From assembly GCA_938017825.1 (NCBI GenBank), contig CALIJE010000042.1:56938-120937 (forward strand): 64,000 nucleotides of DNA, given 5' to 3'. The translations under genes and the position numbers were made by a program. This stretch comes from an uncultured Flavobacteriaceae bacterium. Its GTDB lineage: Bacteria; Bacteroidota; Bacteroidia; Flavobacteriales; Flavobacteriaceae. The notes under the pieces are model-generated. The model was given only the letters and a program-made list of their open reading frames with translations, did not search any database and was not told the DNA's origin. Below, in pieces: positions 33,385 through 42,707 of the stretch. Every line of letters begins with the position of its first letter. Position 1 is the first letter of the stretch.

Positions 33385-35841
33385 ATGCAGTATTTCATTG
33401 ATGTAATACTTCCGATTCCCTTAGAGAAATTGTTCACGTATTCCATTTCGGAGGCTGAAGCGGAATTTCTCCGCCCAGGTATGCGTGTTGCGGTGCCTTT
33501 TGGTAAATCCAAAATATATACCGGCTTGGTCAACAAGGTGCATCAAACCCCACCATCAGTATATGAGGCCAAGGAAATTCATCAAATATTGGATGACCAG
33601 CCCTTGGTCAATGAAGTTCAGTTAAAGCACTGGACTTGGATCGCCGATTACTACATGTGCACGCTAGGAGAGGTTGTCAGAAGTGCCTTGCCGAGTGCCT
33701 TTCTACTGGAAAGCGAGACCTTGATTCTCAAAAACACCCAAGCCATGGTCGTCGAAGGAGAATTAAAGGATGATGAGTTTTTGGTGTATGAAGCCTTACA
33801 ACATCAATCAATGCTGAAAGTACATGAGGTAAGTGCTATCGTGGAACGAAAAAATGTTTTGCCGGTACTGAACCGTTTGTTAGACAAGAAGGTTATCCAC
33901 TTAAAAGAGGAGGTGTATGAGAAATATCGGCCCAAATTGGTGCGATATGTGCAATTGGGCAAAGCGTACCAAAGCGAAACCGAATTAGAGGAATTGTTAA
34001 ATTCATTGACCCGAGCACCAAAACAAAGTCAGGTTGTGTTAGCGCTATTTCAACTAAGGGCGGAGGTACAAAAACCTATTAAGGTGTCAGAATTGGAACA
34101 AAAGAGTGGTGGTTCAAAAGCGGTAATAAAATCCTTAATAGATAAAGGTATTCTGGAGGAATACTATATTCAGACCGATCGTGTAAATTATGAAAAAGAA
34201 GTAGATGACAGGGCGTTGAAAGAGCTTAATACTTATCAAAAAGATGCTTTAGATGAAATATCTCAAAGCTTTGAAAAAGAAAAAGTTACGTTACTTCATG
34301 GTGTTACCTCATCCGGAAAAACAGAGGTGTATGTACAATTGATAGATAAGTGTTTGAAAGCTGGGAAACAAGCGTTGTATCTGCTGCCTGAGATTGCATT
34401 GACGACACAATTGATCACACGCTTACAAGCCTATTTTGGTGAGCAAATATCGGTGTATCATTCTAAGTACACAGTCTTTGAACGGGTTGAAGTCTGGAAG
34501 AATGTTATCGACAAAAAACGCAAGGCCCAAGTGGTCATAGGAGCAAGATCATCTTTGTTTTTGCCATTTAGCAATTTGGGACTGATTTTGATCGATGAGG
34601 AGCATGAAAGCAGCTTTAAGCAATTTGATCCCGCTCCCAGATATCATGCTCGAGATGCCGCCATAGTTCTTGGCAAGCTACATAAGGCAAACGTATTACT
34701 TGGTTCGGCCACCCCAAGTATCGAAACTTTTAGAAATGCCCAAACCGGAAAATACGGCTATGCCACTATTGATCGGCGCTTTGGGAATGTCTTAATGCCC
34801 GAAATCGAATTGGTCGATATCAAGGAACAAACCAGAAAGCGAAGAATGAATGGCCACTTTTCCGAGCGACTTTTGGCAGAGATGACCGAATCGTTGGCGG
34901 CAGGTGAACAGATTATCCTATTTCAAAACAGGAGAGGTTTCGCTCCAATAGTGGAGTGCAATACCTGTGGCCATTCGCCGCAATGCCCGAACTGTGATGT
35001 AAGTCTAACCTATCATCAATATAAAAAACAACTGCGCTGTCATTACTGTAGTCACCATATTGCGCTCCAGGAAAGCTGCCAGGCGTGCGGGAGTCAAACT
35101 TTGGATACCAAGGGTTTTGGCACTGAACAGGTCGAGAAAGAAGTACAGGCACTATTCCCTGAGGCGAAGGTCTCTCGAATGGATTTGGATACTACACGTG
35201 GTAAACACGGTTATGAAAAAATAATCACGGCTTTCGAACAACAAGAAATGGATATTCTTGTGGGTACTCAGATGCTCACCAAAGGATTGGATTTTAGGAA
35301 TGTTTCGCTTGTAGGAATAATGAATGCGGATTCGCTTTTGAACTTTCCTGATTATAGGGCACATGAGCGCTGTTTTCAATTATTGACGCAGGTTGCCGGT
35401 AGGGCAGGGCGCACTCAAAAAAGGGGTCGGGTTATCGTACAGACCTACAATCCGTTTCATCAAATTCTAAATCAGGTTTCGACCAATGATTATGATTCAA
35501 TGTACAAGGAGCAACTTTATGAGCGTGAGCAATATAAGTACCCTCCTGCGAATAAGATCATTAGAATCACTTTTAAACACAAAGAGTACAATCGCCTAAA
35601 TGAAGCTTCTGAATGGTTTGCAAAAGGCCTAAGAAGTGCTATGGGAACCAATGTATTAGGGCCTGAGTTTCCGCCAGTGGCACGGATCAGGAATCTATAC
35701 TTGAAGCACGTAATCGTGAAAATCGAACATAAGACATCCGTTAAGAGCATCAAGGCAGGTATTAAGAGGGTAGAGCGGTCATTTAATGCTATTTCCCAAT
35801 TTAGGAGTGTTCGGGTGTTGTACAATGTAGACCATTTGTAG
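33385..35841 (+). CDS. priA: Primosomal protein N', replication restart helicase
   Basis: DNA helicase that reloads the replisome at stalled forks. At 818 residues it is somewhat longer than E. coli PriA (732). The N-terminal 3' DNA-binding domain covers about 1-100 (FIDVILPIPLEKLFTYSI). The helicase core has Walker A HGVTSSGKTEVY near 305 and DEEH near 403. The zinc region CNTCGHSPQCPNCDVSLTYH continues with further Cys pairs between about 525 and 575. GRAGRTQKRGRV marks the last helicase motif. It is the last gene of the nadC unit. Confidence 0.97.
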   Translation: MQYFIDVILPIPLEKLFTYSISEAEAEFLRPGMRVAVPFGKSKIYTGLVNKVHQTPPSVYEAKEIHQILDDQPLVNEVQLKHWTWIADYYMCTLGEVVRSALPSAFLLESETLILKNTQAMVVEGELKDDEFLVYEALQHQSMLKVHEVSAIVERKNVLPVLNRLLDKKVIHLKEEVYEKYRPKLVRYVQLGKAYQSETELEELLNSLTRAPKQSQVVLALFQLRAEVQKPIKVSELEQKSGGSKAVIKSLIDKGILEEYYIQTDRVNYEKEVDDRALKELNTYQKDALDEISQSFEKEKVTLLHGVTSSGKTEVYVQLIDKCLKAGKQALYLLPEIALTTQLITRLQAYFGEQISVYHSKYTVFERVEVWKNVIDKKRKAQVVIGARSSLFLPFSNLGLILIDEEHESSFKQFDPAPRYHARDAAIVLGKLHKANVLLGSATPSIETFRNAQTGKYGYATIDRRFGNVLMPEIELVDIKEQTRKRRMNGHFSERLLAEMTESLAAGEQIILFQNRRGFAPIVECNTCGHSPQCPNCDVSLTYHQYKKQLRCHYCSHHIALQESCQACGSQTLDTKGFGTEQVEKEVQALFPEAKVSRMDLDTTRGKHGYEKIITAFEQQEMDILVGTQMLTKGLDFRNVSLVGIMNADSLLNFPDYRAHERCFQLLTQVAGRAGRTQKRGRVIVQTYNPFHQILNQVSTNDYDSMYKEQLYEREQYKYPPANKIIRITFKHKEYNRLNEASEWFAKGLRSAMGTNVLGPEFPPVARIRNLYLKHVIVKIEHKTSVKSIKAGIKRVERSFNAISQFRSVRVLYNVDHL

Positions 35842-35865
35842 TAGGTTGCATAAACAAAATAAAAA

Positions 35866-35895
35866 AGCCGCTATGTTCCATTGAACATAGCGGCT
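35866..35895 (-). terminator. Intrinsic terminator between priA and the LytTR gene
   Basis: A 13-bp stem AGCCGCTATGTTC/GAACATAGCGGCT with a CATT loop. The minus strand has a TTTTTT tail, so it mainly ends the leftward LytTR gene; the rightward tail (GTGTTTT) is weaker. Confidence 0.9.
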
Positions 35896-35917
35896 CCGTG
35901 TTTTAAAAGACGTGTGC

Positions 35918-36610
35918 TTAAACGTTGCTCAATGCTTCCGCCAACTCGGTCTTTTTGTTTCTACTTAATGGAATGGATCTTCCACTTACTTCAACATTTT
36001 TACTGTTGAATTTCTCGATTTTTTCCAAGTTAACGATATACGACTTGTGTATTCTTAAAAACTTTTCGGCAGGCAATTGCTTTTCGAAAGATTTCATAGT
36101 TGACAAGATTACGATGTTCGCTTCGTCGGTAACCAATTTAATGTAGTCACCAAGCGCTTCGATCCACTTAATATCGTTTAGGATAACTTTTCTTTTCTTC
36201 AGGTTACTTTTCACAAAGATATGCTCCTCATCTTCCTGTACTTTGTGCATTTGCTCATACTTGGCAACCGCACGTCGTATAGAGGCATCAAAACGAGCCA
36301 TTGTAATAGGTTTGTGCAAGTAATCCGTTACGTCGTAATCAAAGGCTTTAAGCGCATAATCGGGCTTTCCAGTGATTAAAATTACCTGAGGACTGTTTTC
36401 AAGAGACTCGAGTAGGTCGAATCCGTTGATAATAGGCATTTCAACGTCTAGGAAAATTAAGTCAATTTCATTGTTCTTGATGCCGTTCTTGGCCTCGATC
36501 GCGTTGCTGTACTCTGCCACCATAGCAAGGTTTGGATGATTGTTCACCAACTTCGCGACAGCCATTCGTTGCATTGACGAATCGTCTACGATAATACTTC
36601 TTAATTTCAT
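35918..36610 (-). CDS. LytTR-type response regulator
   Basis: A 230-residue two-domain regulator. The receiver domain (1-120) has the acidic pair Asp9-Asp10, the phospho-acceptor Asp55 in LIFLDVEMP, and Lys near 105 in LHKPIT. The LytTR DNA-binding domain (about 135-230) contains IFVKSNLKKRKVIL, IKWIEALGDYIKLVT and FLRIHKSYIVNL. No histidine kinase is adjacent, so it is an orphan here; in Bacteroidota the partner kinases (7TM or LytS-like) are often elsewhere. It is transcribed alone. Confidence 0.94.
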   Translation of the reverse strand: MKLRSIIVDDSSMQRMAVAKLVNNHPNLAMVAEYSNAIEAKNGIKNNEIDLIFLDVEMPIINGFDLLESLENSPQVILITGKPDYALKAFDYDVTDYLHKPITMARFDASIRRAVAKYEQMHKVQEDEEHIFVKSNLKKRKVILNDIKWIEALGDYIKLVTDEANIVILSTMKSFEKQLPAEKFLRIHKSYIVNLEKIEKFNSKNVEVSGRSIPLSRNKKTELAEALSNV

Positions 36611-36788
36611 AAATGGGTTGATTTGTGGGGTTAAATCATCGTCAAAGTACTAAAAAAACACGTTGAACTGCAATAAAAATTGTTAACAATCGGGTTAGTT
36701 TTGTTCCATGTTGATGACCATAGGTTAAGATTTGGTTAAGTTCGATTTATGATTCTGTTCAAACTATAACGAAGAAAAAACGGTTTTC

Positions 36789-36819
36789 TTGTGAAGTGTA
36801 GTAAATATTCCTATTTTTG
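36789..36819 (+). promoter_or_regulatory. Promoter of the rpsF-rpsR-rplI operon
   Basis: TTG at 36789-36791, 20 bases, then TATTTTTG at 36812-36819: a strong Bacteroidota promoter 24 bases before the rpsF ATG. Expected for a ribosomal protein operon. Confidence 0.8.
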
Positions 36820-36843
36820 CACTCCAAAATTAAAATTTTATAT

Positions 36844-37182
36844 ATGAACAATTACGAAACTGTTTTCATTTTGAATCCCGTGCTTTCTGACGAACAGATT
36901 GCGGAAACAGTAAAGAAGTTCGAGAATTTCTTAACTAAGAATGGAGCCAAAATGGTCGCCAAGGAAAATTGGGGGCTGAAGAAATTGGCCTATCCTATCC
37001 AACACAAAAAAAGTGGTTTTTACCACTTGTTCGAATTTACCGGTCCCGGTGAGGTGGTAACGCCTTACGAGCAAGAATTTAGAAGGGACGAACGTGTGAT
37101 GCGTTTTTTAACGGTAAAATTAGATAAGCACGCCATCGAGTGGGCAGAAAAAAGAAGAACAAGGTTAAAAGCTAAAGCATAA
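36844..37182 (+). CDS. rpsF: Small ribosomal subunit protein bS6
   Basis: A 112-residue protein of the 30S platform that binds with bS18. It starts [21 protein letters not shown], the typical strand-helix opening, and contains [25 protein letters not shown] chose ATG at 36844; a start at 36817 would lie inside the promoter -7 element. It is the first gene of the conserved rpsF-rpsR-rplI operon, five bases before rpsR. Confidence 0.97.
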   Translation: MNNYETVFILNPVLSDEQIAETVKKFENFLTKNGAKMVAKENWGLKKLAYPIQHKKSGFYHLFEFTGPGEVVTPYEQEFRRDERVMRFLTVKLDKHAIEWAEKRRTRLKAKA

Positions 37183-37187
37183 AGGAT

Positions 37188-37484
37188 ATGGCATCAATAG
37201 AACAACAGGCAAAAGGTAAAAAAGATGGGGAAATCAGATATCTGACCCCATTGAATATCGAAACGAACACCAAAAAGAAATACTGTAGATTTAAAAAATC
37301 GGGTATCAAGTATATCGATTATAAAGATCCAGATTTCTTAATGAAGTTGGTCAATGAACAAGGTAAGTTACTTCCTAGAAGACTTACCGGTACTTCTTTG
37401 AAATACCAAAGAAAAGTGGCGCAGGCCGTAAAACGTGCGCGTCACATAGCATTAATGCCTTACGTTGGCGATTTATTAAAATAA
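37188..37484 (+). CDS. rpsR: Small ribosomal subunit protein bS18
   Basis: A 98-residue protein that forms a heterodimer with bS6 on the 30S platform. The core [20 protein letters not shown], then [20 protein letters not shown] and [11 protein letters not shown], is the family signature. The N-terminal 20 residues ([20 protein letters not shown]) are a Bacteroidota-type extension. AAAGGATATG gives a good ribosome site. The gene lies five bases after rpsF and 13 before rplI. Confidence 0.97.
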   Translation: MASIEQQAKGKKDGEIRYLTPLNIETNTKKKYCRFKKSGIKYIDYKDPDFLMKLVNEQGKLLPRRLTGTSLKYQRKVAQAVKRARHIALMPYVGDLLK

Positions 37485-37497
37485 AAGAAGAAGCACC

Positions 37498-37950
37498 ATG
37501 GAATTGATATTAAAGCAAGACGTAGAGCATTTGGGTTTTAAAGACGATGTCGTACAGGTAAAGAGCGGCTATGGTCGCAATTTCTTGATTCCAAGAGGTA
37601 TGGCCGCCATGGCCACGCCATCTGCAAAAAAAGTCTTGGAAGAGAATTTGAGACAACGCGCCCACAAAGAGAAAAAAGTTATAGATGCGGCCAATAAGAC
37701 CGCTGACGCTTTAAAGACTCTTGAGATAAAAATACCTGCGAAGGTAGGTACAGGCGATAAATTGTTCGGTTCGGTAACGAACATCGATTTGGCAACGGCC
37801 CTCGGTAAAGAAGGTCATGAGATCGAAAAGAAATTCATCAGCATTCAAGGAGGTAGCGTAAAGCGATTAGGGCCATATAATGCAAAAGTTAGATTGCACA
37901 GAGATGTTGTAGTTGATTTGGCGTTTGAGGTTACTGCGGCCAAAAGCTAA
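37498..37950 (+). CDS. rplI: Large ribosomal subunit protein bL9
   Basis: A 150-residue protein of the 50S L1 stalk base. The N-terminal domain MELILKQDVEHLGFKDDVVQVKSGYGRNFLIPRGMA is diagnostic (GxGRNFLIP). A long linking helix spans about 40-75, and the C-terminal domain (KLFGSVTNIDLATALGKEGHEIEK) is complete. Third gene of the operon, followed by an intrinsic terminator. Confidence 0.97.
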   Translation: MELILKQDVEHLGFKDDVVQVKSGYGRNFLIPRGMAAMATPSAKKVLEENLRQRAHKEKKVIDAANKTADALKTLEIKIPAKVGTGDKLFGSVTNIDLATALGKEGHEIEKKFISIQGGSVKRLGPYNAKVRLHRDVVVDLAFEVTAAKS

Positions 37951-37972
37951 GACTTGATATTGTAAAAATCCG

Positions 37973-38002
37973 AGCCTTTCAGAATTACTGGAAGGCTTTT
38001 TT
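37973..38002 (+). terminator. Intrinsic terminator of the ribosomal protein operon
   Basis: Stem AGCCTTTCAG/CTGGAAGGCT (one G-U pair), loop AATTA, six T. Located 22 bases after the rplI stop and 11 bases before the next ATG. Confidence 0.9.
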
Positions 38003-38012
38003 ATGGCATGAA

Positions 38013-38483
38013 ATGAAATATACAAGACTAACAAAACAACAACTGGAAGAGCTAAAGCCCGAATTCATCAATTTTTTGGCCACCCAACAAATAACCGGGG
38101 AGGAGTGGAAACTCCTAAAAGAGGATCAGCCCAATGTAGCAGAAGATGAAGTTGACGTATTTAGCGATTTGGTCTGGGAGGGTGTCATGACCAAAGTGGG
38201 ATATATCGAGAATATCTCTGCACAGCACATGCATCTTTTTCATTGTTCCGAAAAAGAAATGAAATTGATATCGGTCAAAGTAATGAATCCAGACATAGAT
38301 CTTACAACGAGTATTGGTTTCAGCTGGTTCAAGAAAAACTGGCAATCTGACTTTGTAGAATACCTCACGGCTTCGAAGGCCTATACCGAAGACAAAAATC
38401 TTGACAAGTTTTCCCTAATCCAAAAGGGAGGGGTGATTACCAAGGGCGAATTGTATCAATGGTTTGAAAAAGTGATCGGTTAG
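38013..38483 (+). CDS. DUF6495-like conserved flavobacterial protein
   Basis: A 156-residue cytoplasmic protein without a signal. It begins MKYTRLTKQQLEELKPEFIN and contains ITGEEWKLLKED, FSDLVWEGVMTKVGYIENIS and GFSWFKKNW. I recall this pattern as the DUF6495 family, found beside rplI in flavobacteria, but cannot confirm it here. Function is unknown. It sits immediately after the operon terminator, so it depends on readthrough or on a weak promoter of its own. Confidence 0.8.
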   Translation: MKYTRLTKQQLEELKPEFINFLATQQITGEEWKLLKEDQPNVAEDEVDVFSDLVWEGVMTKVGYIENISAQHMHLFHCSEKEMKLISVKVMNPDIDLTTSIGFSWFKKNWQSDFVEYLTASKAYTEDKNLDKFSLIQKGGVITKGELYQWFEKVIG

Positions 38484-38519
38484 CTAGTGACTATTGATAA
38501 AATCTAATTATTCATGTGC

Positions 38520-38551
38520 TTTGCACCGAATACCATCTAATCCTATATTTG
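38520..38551 (+). promoter_or_regulatory. Promoter of hisS
   Basis: TTTG at 38520-38523, 20 bases, TATATTTG at 38544-38551: close match to the Bacteroidota promoter, 17 bases before the hisS ATG. Confidence 0.75.
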
Positions 38552-38568
38552 TAGCACAATAAAACCAA

Positions 38569-39945
38569 ATGGCTCAAAAACCCAGTATTCCTAAAGGCAC
38601 CAGAGATTTTTCTCCTTCTGAAGTAGGCAAGCGCAATTATATTTTCAATATTGTAAAAAAGCACTTTAAGACGTTTGGTTTTCAGCCGATCGAAACCCCC
38701 TCATTTGAAAATTCGGATACCTTGTTAGGTAAATACGGGGATGAAGGTGACCGGTTGATATTCAAGATTTTAAATTCTGGGGATTTTATCAGCAAGGTAG
38801 ACGATGTTACCTATAGCTCCAAAAACTCCTCTACCATAGCCCCCAAAATAACCGAAAAAGCGCTCCGATATGATCTTACGGTGCCCTTTGCACGTTATGT
38901 GGTGATGCATCAAAATGAAATAGACTTTCCGTTTAAGCGCTATCAAATACAACCGGTTTGGCGCGCCGATAGACCTCAAAAAGGCAGGTTTAGGGAGTTT
39001 TACCAATGCGACGCCGATGTTGTCGGTTCTAAATCGTTACTACAAGAGGTTGAGTTGGTGCAGCTCTATGATGCCATATTTTCTGATTTAGGTCTTGTGG
39101 GCACGACTATAAAATTGAATAACCGAAAGGTCCTGGCAGGTATTGCCGAAGTTATAGGGGCCAAACATTTATTGGTAGATTTTACGATTGCGTTAGATAA
39201 ACTCGATAAGATCGGAAAGGATGGCGTCGTCACCGAAATGCTGAACAAGGGAATTTCGGAAGCGGCAATCGAAAAAGCAAGTCCGTTGTTTTCCTTATCT
39301 GGAAGCAACAGCGATCAGCTAGCGATGCTAAGGCGCTTACTTTCAGATTCGGAAGTGGGCTCGAAAGGAGTTGAGGAACTCGAATTCATTCTCAATAGTA
39401 TTGTTGAACTGGGCTTGCAATCCGCACAACTCACAATTGACGTCACCTTGGCAAGGGGACTTAATTATTACACCGGAGCCATTTTTGAAGTTGCTGCTCC
39501 AAATGGTGTGCAAATGGGATCGATCGGCGGTGGAGGTCGCTATGATGATCTGACCGGAATTTTTGGACTTAAGGATGTCAGTGGAGTAGGTATTTCTTTT
39601 GGACTCGACCGAATTTATTTGGTTCTTGACGAATTGAATCTGTTCCCAAAGACAGTAGAACAAGACGTACAGGTGCTCTGCGTGAATTTTGGCGAGCAGG
39701 AAGCAATGGCTTCCATTAAATTGATAACACAGCTTAGAAAGGCTGGCGTAGCTTCTGATTTGTATCCTACAAGCGCTAAAATGCAGAAGCAAATGAAATA
39801 TGCCAATAACCGCAAGATACCGTATGTGATTTTAATAGGGGCTCAGGAATTGGAAGCGAATTCTTTTGTGGTAAAAAACATGAATAAAGGTAGCCAGGCC
39901 ACATTCCAATTCACAGAGATAAGCGATTTCATCAACTCTTTATAA
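38569..39945 (+). CDS. hisS: Histidyl-tRNA synthetase
   Basis: Class II aminoacyl-tRNA synthetase charging tRNA-His, 458 residues (typical 420-460). Motif 1 region KGTRDFSPSE near the N-terminus; motif 2 FRFYQCD-like FREFYQCDADVVG; histidine-binding ARGLNYYTGAIFEV; motif 3 GGGRYDDL followed by GVGISFGLDRIYLVL. The C-terminal anticodon-binding domain is complete (VLCVNFGEQEAMASIKLI). The gene has its own promoter and its end overlaps the convergent NUDIX gene by 14 bases. Confidence 0.96.
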   Translation: MAQKPSIPKGTRDFSPSEVGKRNYIFNIVKKHFKTFGFQPIETPSFENSDTLLGKYGDEGDRLIFKILNSGDFISKVDDVTYSSKNSSTIAPKITEKALRYDLTVPFARYVVMHQNEIDFPFKRYQIQPVWRADRPQKGRFREFYQCDADVVGSKSLLQEVELVQLYDAIFSDLGLVGTTIKLNNRKVLAGIAEVIGAKHLLVDFTIALDKLDKIGKDGVVTEMLNKGISEAAIEKASPLFSLSGSNSDQLAMLRRLLSDSEVGSKGVEELEFILNSIVELGLQSAQLTIDVTLARGLNYYTGAIFEVAAPNGVQMGSIGGGGRYDDLTGIFGLKDVSGVGISFGLDRIYLVLDELNLFPKTVEQDVQVLCVNFGEQEAMASIKLITQLRKAGVASDLYPTSAKMQKQMKYANNRKIPYVILIGAQELEANSFVVKNMNKGSQATFQFTEISDFINSL

Positions 39946-40486
39946 GACGCTGAACTGATTCAACTACCTCTAAGTAGTAGTTTGTATCATGCGGTACGTA
40001 GATCAACTCGCTTTTTCCGTTTTTGAGCTGTTCTTCCGAAAAGGCGGTCACCGATTTTAATAAGACTGCCTCTACTTCAGAATCTTGTAGCCTCAGTGCT
40101 TCAATAGGAACCTTCAATTCACATAAAAAAGTATGATGAAATTCATTATCCGTAAGAGTGGTATGTTGTTGCTCAGATTTAAAGACACCAATTTTTTGTA
40201 AATCAGCAATGGTGATTTGAATCCCGATTTCTTCGGCAACTTCCCTAACGGCAGCGGCCTCAATAGCTTCGCCAGCACCGATGTGACCCGCTACCGAAAC
40301 ATCCCAGAGTAGCGGATAGGTGTCCTTTTTTTTGCCACGTTGTTGAAAAAGTAGCTGCCCTTTTTCGGTATAAAACCAAATATGTACCGTTCGATGATAT
40401 AAACCGTTGCGATGCGCAACCGATTTCAACGCAGTTTGTCCTGTAGGTTTGCCGTTGGCATCCAAAATATCCAAGAGTTCATCCAT
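39932..40486 (-). CDS. NUDIX hydrolase
   Basis: A 184-residue NUDIX protein. The full Nudix box lies at 67-89 (G67, Glu73, Arg81-Glu82, Glu85-Glu86, Gly88) in GHIGAGEAIEAAAVREVAEE. The N-terminus LLDILDANGKPTGQTALKSVAHRNGLYHRTVHIWFY resembles isopentenyl-diphosphate isomerase and YfcD-type members, but the isomerase catalytic Cys is not evident, so hydrolysis of a nucleoside diphosphate derivative is more likely. Its 3' end overlaps hisS. It lies 45 bases after the M42 peptidase start region of the same leftward unit, whose stop precedes nothing further; the two may or may not be co-transcribed. Confidence 0.88.
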   Translation of the reverse strand: MDELLDILDANGKPTGQTALKSVAHRNGLYHRTVHIWFYTEKGQLLFQQRGKKKDTYPLLWDVSVAGHIGAGEAIEAAAVREVAEEIGIQITIADLQKIGVFKSEQQHTTLTDNEFHHTFLCELKVPIEALRLQDSEVEAVLLKSVTAFSEEQLKNGKSELIYVPHDTNYYLEVVESVQRLIKS

Positions 40487-40530
40487 GCGCAGACAGCTTC
40501 GCCTTTGTGCGGCATTACGATAAATGTTCT

Positions 40531-41619
40531 TTATTCAAAGTAGCTAAAAGTCTCCCCTGATTTAATGGTAAGCAAGGTCTCATAAATTAGTCGAATAACA
40601 TTTTCGACATCATCTCGATGCACCGTTTCAACCGTGGTGTGCATATAGCGCAACGGCAAGGATATCAATGCCGAGGCCACACCGCTATTGCTATAGGCAA
40701 AGGCATCGGTATCTGTACCCGTAGATCTAGAGGCTGCCATACGTTGAAATGGAATCTTCTTTTTTTCAGCAGTTTCTATTATACGCTCTCTGAGTTTGTT
40801 CTGTACCGCTGGTGCATATGAAATTACCGGACCCGAACCGATTTCGGTATGCCCTTGTACTTTTTTCTCAATCATCGGAGTAGTAGTGTCATGACACACA
40901 TCGGTTACGATAGCCACATCGGGGTTTATGCGTTCGGCTATCATTTGTGCCCCGCGTAACCCAATTTCCTCTTGCACGGCATTGGTAATGTACAAACCAA
41001 ACGGAAGTTTCTTTTTGTTCTCCTTCAACAAGCGCGCAACTTCAGCTATCATAAAGCCGCCAGCTCTATTGTCTATGGCGCGGCAAACAAATTTGTCCTT
41101 ATTTAGAACATGAAATTCGTCCGGGTATGTGATGACGCATCCAACATGAACCCCCATTTTTTCGACCTCTTTTTTGTCCTTGGCTCCGATGTCTATAAAA
41201 ATGTTATCCAACTTCGGCGGTTCTTCCTTGGCGCTTTTGCGCGTATGAATGGCAGGCCATCCGAATACGCCTTTGACAATACCTTTTTTGGTATGAATAT
41301 TCACCCATTTCGAAGGGGCTATTTGATGGTCGCTGCCTCCATTCCGAATTACATATAACAGGCCATTATCGGTTATATAATTTACGTACCAGGATATTTC
41401 ATCCGAATGCCCTTCAATGACGACTTTATATTCGGCATCAGGGTTAATAACCCCAACTGCAGTACCATAGGTATCCGTTATAAAAGTGTCAACATAGGGC
41501 TTTAAATAGTCCATCCACAATTTCTGCCCTTCCCACTCGTACCCCGTTGGGGCGGCATTGTTCAGGTACTTTTCAAAAAATTCGAGAGATTTTTTGGTGA
41601 TAATTTTCTTTTCGGCCAT
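40531..41619 (-). CDS. M42 family metallo-aminopeptidase
   Basis: A 362-residue cytoplasmic di-metal peptidase of the glutamyl aminopeptidase/endoglucanase M type, which forms tetrahedral assemblies that trim peptides. Metal ligands are visible: His in IEGHSDE, Asp in AIDNRAGG, Glu-Glu in AVQEEIGLRG, Asp in IVTDVCHD, and His in RYMHTTVE near the C-terminus. I chose ATG at 41617-41619; an in-frame start ten codons earlier gives an unlike N-terminus. The NUDIX gene follows on the same strand with a 44-base gap. Confidence 0.93.
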   Translation of the reverse strand: MAEKKIITKKSLEFFEKYLNNAAPTGYEWEGQKLWMDYLKPYVDTFITDTYGTAVGVINPDAEYKVVIEGHSDEISWYVNYITDNGLLYVIRNGGSDHQIAPSKWVNIHTKKGIVKGVFGWPAIHTRKSAKEEPPKLDNIFIDIGAKDKKEVEKMGVHVGCVITYPDEFHVLNKDKFVCRAIDNRAGGFMIAEVARLLKENKKKLPFGLYITNAVQEEIGLRGAQMIAERINPDVAIVTDVCHDTTTPMIEKKVQGHTEIGSGPVISYAPAVQNKLRERIIETAEKKKIPFQRMAASRSTGTDTDAFAYSNSGVASALISLPLRYMHTTVETVHRDDVENVIRLIYETLLTIKSGETFSYFE

Positions 41620-41689
41620 GTATTCAAAGTTTATATACAAACTTAACAATATTCACTATTCTTTAATAATATGGCTGCGTATTAATCGT

Positions 41690-41697
41690 TAATTTTG
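41690..41697 (+). promoter_or_regulatory. Candidate -7 element of the DUF4294 gene
   Basis: TAATTTTG matches TAnnTTTG, 26 bases before the ATG at 41724. No clear -33 TTG is present. Confidence 0.4.
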
Positions 41698-41723
41698 GCA
41701 AGGCTTTTGCCTATACCCATACT

Positions 41724-42410
41724 ATGAAAAGAAGATTAGCTATTATTGGCTTTGTTTTATTCGGTTTCTACGGAATTTCCCAAGTGGAAGAGCAACCGTT
41801 GGATTCGATAACCGAGAAGATGATCATCATTGAAGGCGACTCGATTATTCGTAGTTCAATAGATTTAGGGGAGGTCTACGTCTTTAGCAAGCTAAAATTT
41901 CCAGATCGTGAATCGAAATTAAGATATTACATTCTTCGTCGAAAGACCATTAAGGTGTTTCCCTATGCTAAAATGGCCGCCGACCGATTAACTGAACTTA
42001 ATGACAGTATCGGAAAAATAAAAAAGAAGCGGCACCGAAAGAAATACACCAAGAAAGTACAGAAGTATATCGAGGAAGAATTTTCAGCAGAATTGAAAAA
42101 GCTAACACGCACCGAAGGACAGATTTTGGTGAAGTTGATTCATCGCCAAACAGGATCAACAGCGTTCAATTTGGTCAAGGAACTTCGCAGTGGCTGGCGG
42201 GCTTTTTGGTATAGTACTACGGCTAAGATTTTCGATATCAGCATTAAGGAGGAATTTCATCCCGAAAACGTGCACGAAGACTATTTGATCGAAGATGTAT
42301 TGCAACGCGCCTTTGCGGCAGATCGATTGGAGCGTCAAAAAACGGTACTGGCTTTCGACTACGCCACCTTATCGGATAAATGGAGCGTAAGTGGCAAAAA
42401 GAAAAATTAA
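41724..42410 (+). CDS. DUF4294 family secreted protein
   Basis: A 228-residue protein with a Sec signal (MKRRLAIIGFVLFGFYGISQ). The conserved block VYVFSKLKFPDRESKLRYYILRRKTIKVFPYAKMAAD marks DUF4294, a flavobacterial family. A very basic segment KKKRHRKKYTKKVQKYIEEEF lies near 100-120. The C-terminus is helical (DYLIEDVLQRAFAADRLERQ). Function is unknown. Its last four bases overlap the convergent small membrane protein gene. Confidence 0.88.
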   Translation: MKRRLAIIGFVLFGFYGISQVEEQPLDSITEKMIIIEGDSIIRSSIDLGEVYVFSKLKFPDRESKLRYYILRRKTIKVFPYAKMAADRLTELNDSIGKIKKKRHRKKYTKKVQKYIEEEFSAELKKLTRTEGQILVKLIHRQTGSTAFNLVKELRSGWRAFWYSTTAKIFDISIKEEFHPENVHEDYLIEDVLQRAFAADRLERQKTVLAFDYATLSDKWSVSGKKKN

Positions 42411-42637
42411 GACTTCTTCTTTCCGAACAACGAATCAACAATGGTTTTAATACTTACAAAACCCATCGCTATTGCCGCGACACCCAGTAAACAACCTACA
42501 ACCAAAACAGGAATGTAGAAGGCATGGTCCTGATTTTTAAAGGCTTGCCATACTACAATTGGTGCCAAGAACATCAAAATAACCGTATAGGTAAGATAGC
42601 GTAGGCCTTTTATTAACAATACTCGGTCGGTTCTCAT
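42407..42637 (-). CDS. DUF6095-like small membrane protein
   Basis: A 76-residue protein with two membrane helices (about residues 12-31 and 42-62) and a basic cytoplasmic tail (FGKKKS). MRTDRVLLIKGLRYLTYTVILMFLAPIV resembles DUF6095 proteins of flavobacteria. I chose ATG at 42635-42637; the frame extends six codons to a TTG. No function is known. It is convergent with the DUF4294 gene, overlapping by four bases. Confidence 0.78.
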   Translation of the reverse strand: MRTDRVLLIKGLRYLTYTVILMFLAPIVVWQAFKNQDHAFYIPVLVVGCLLGVAAIAMGFVSIKTIVDSLFGKKKS

Positions 42638-42707
42638 AGATGGTTTGTAATTCAATCAAAAATATGAAATAGCCATTGAAATAAGCATTGGCAACAACAA
42701 ATGCCAA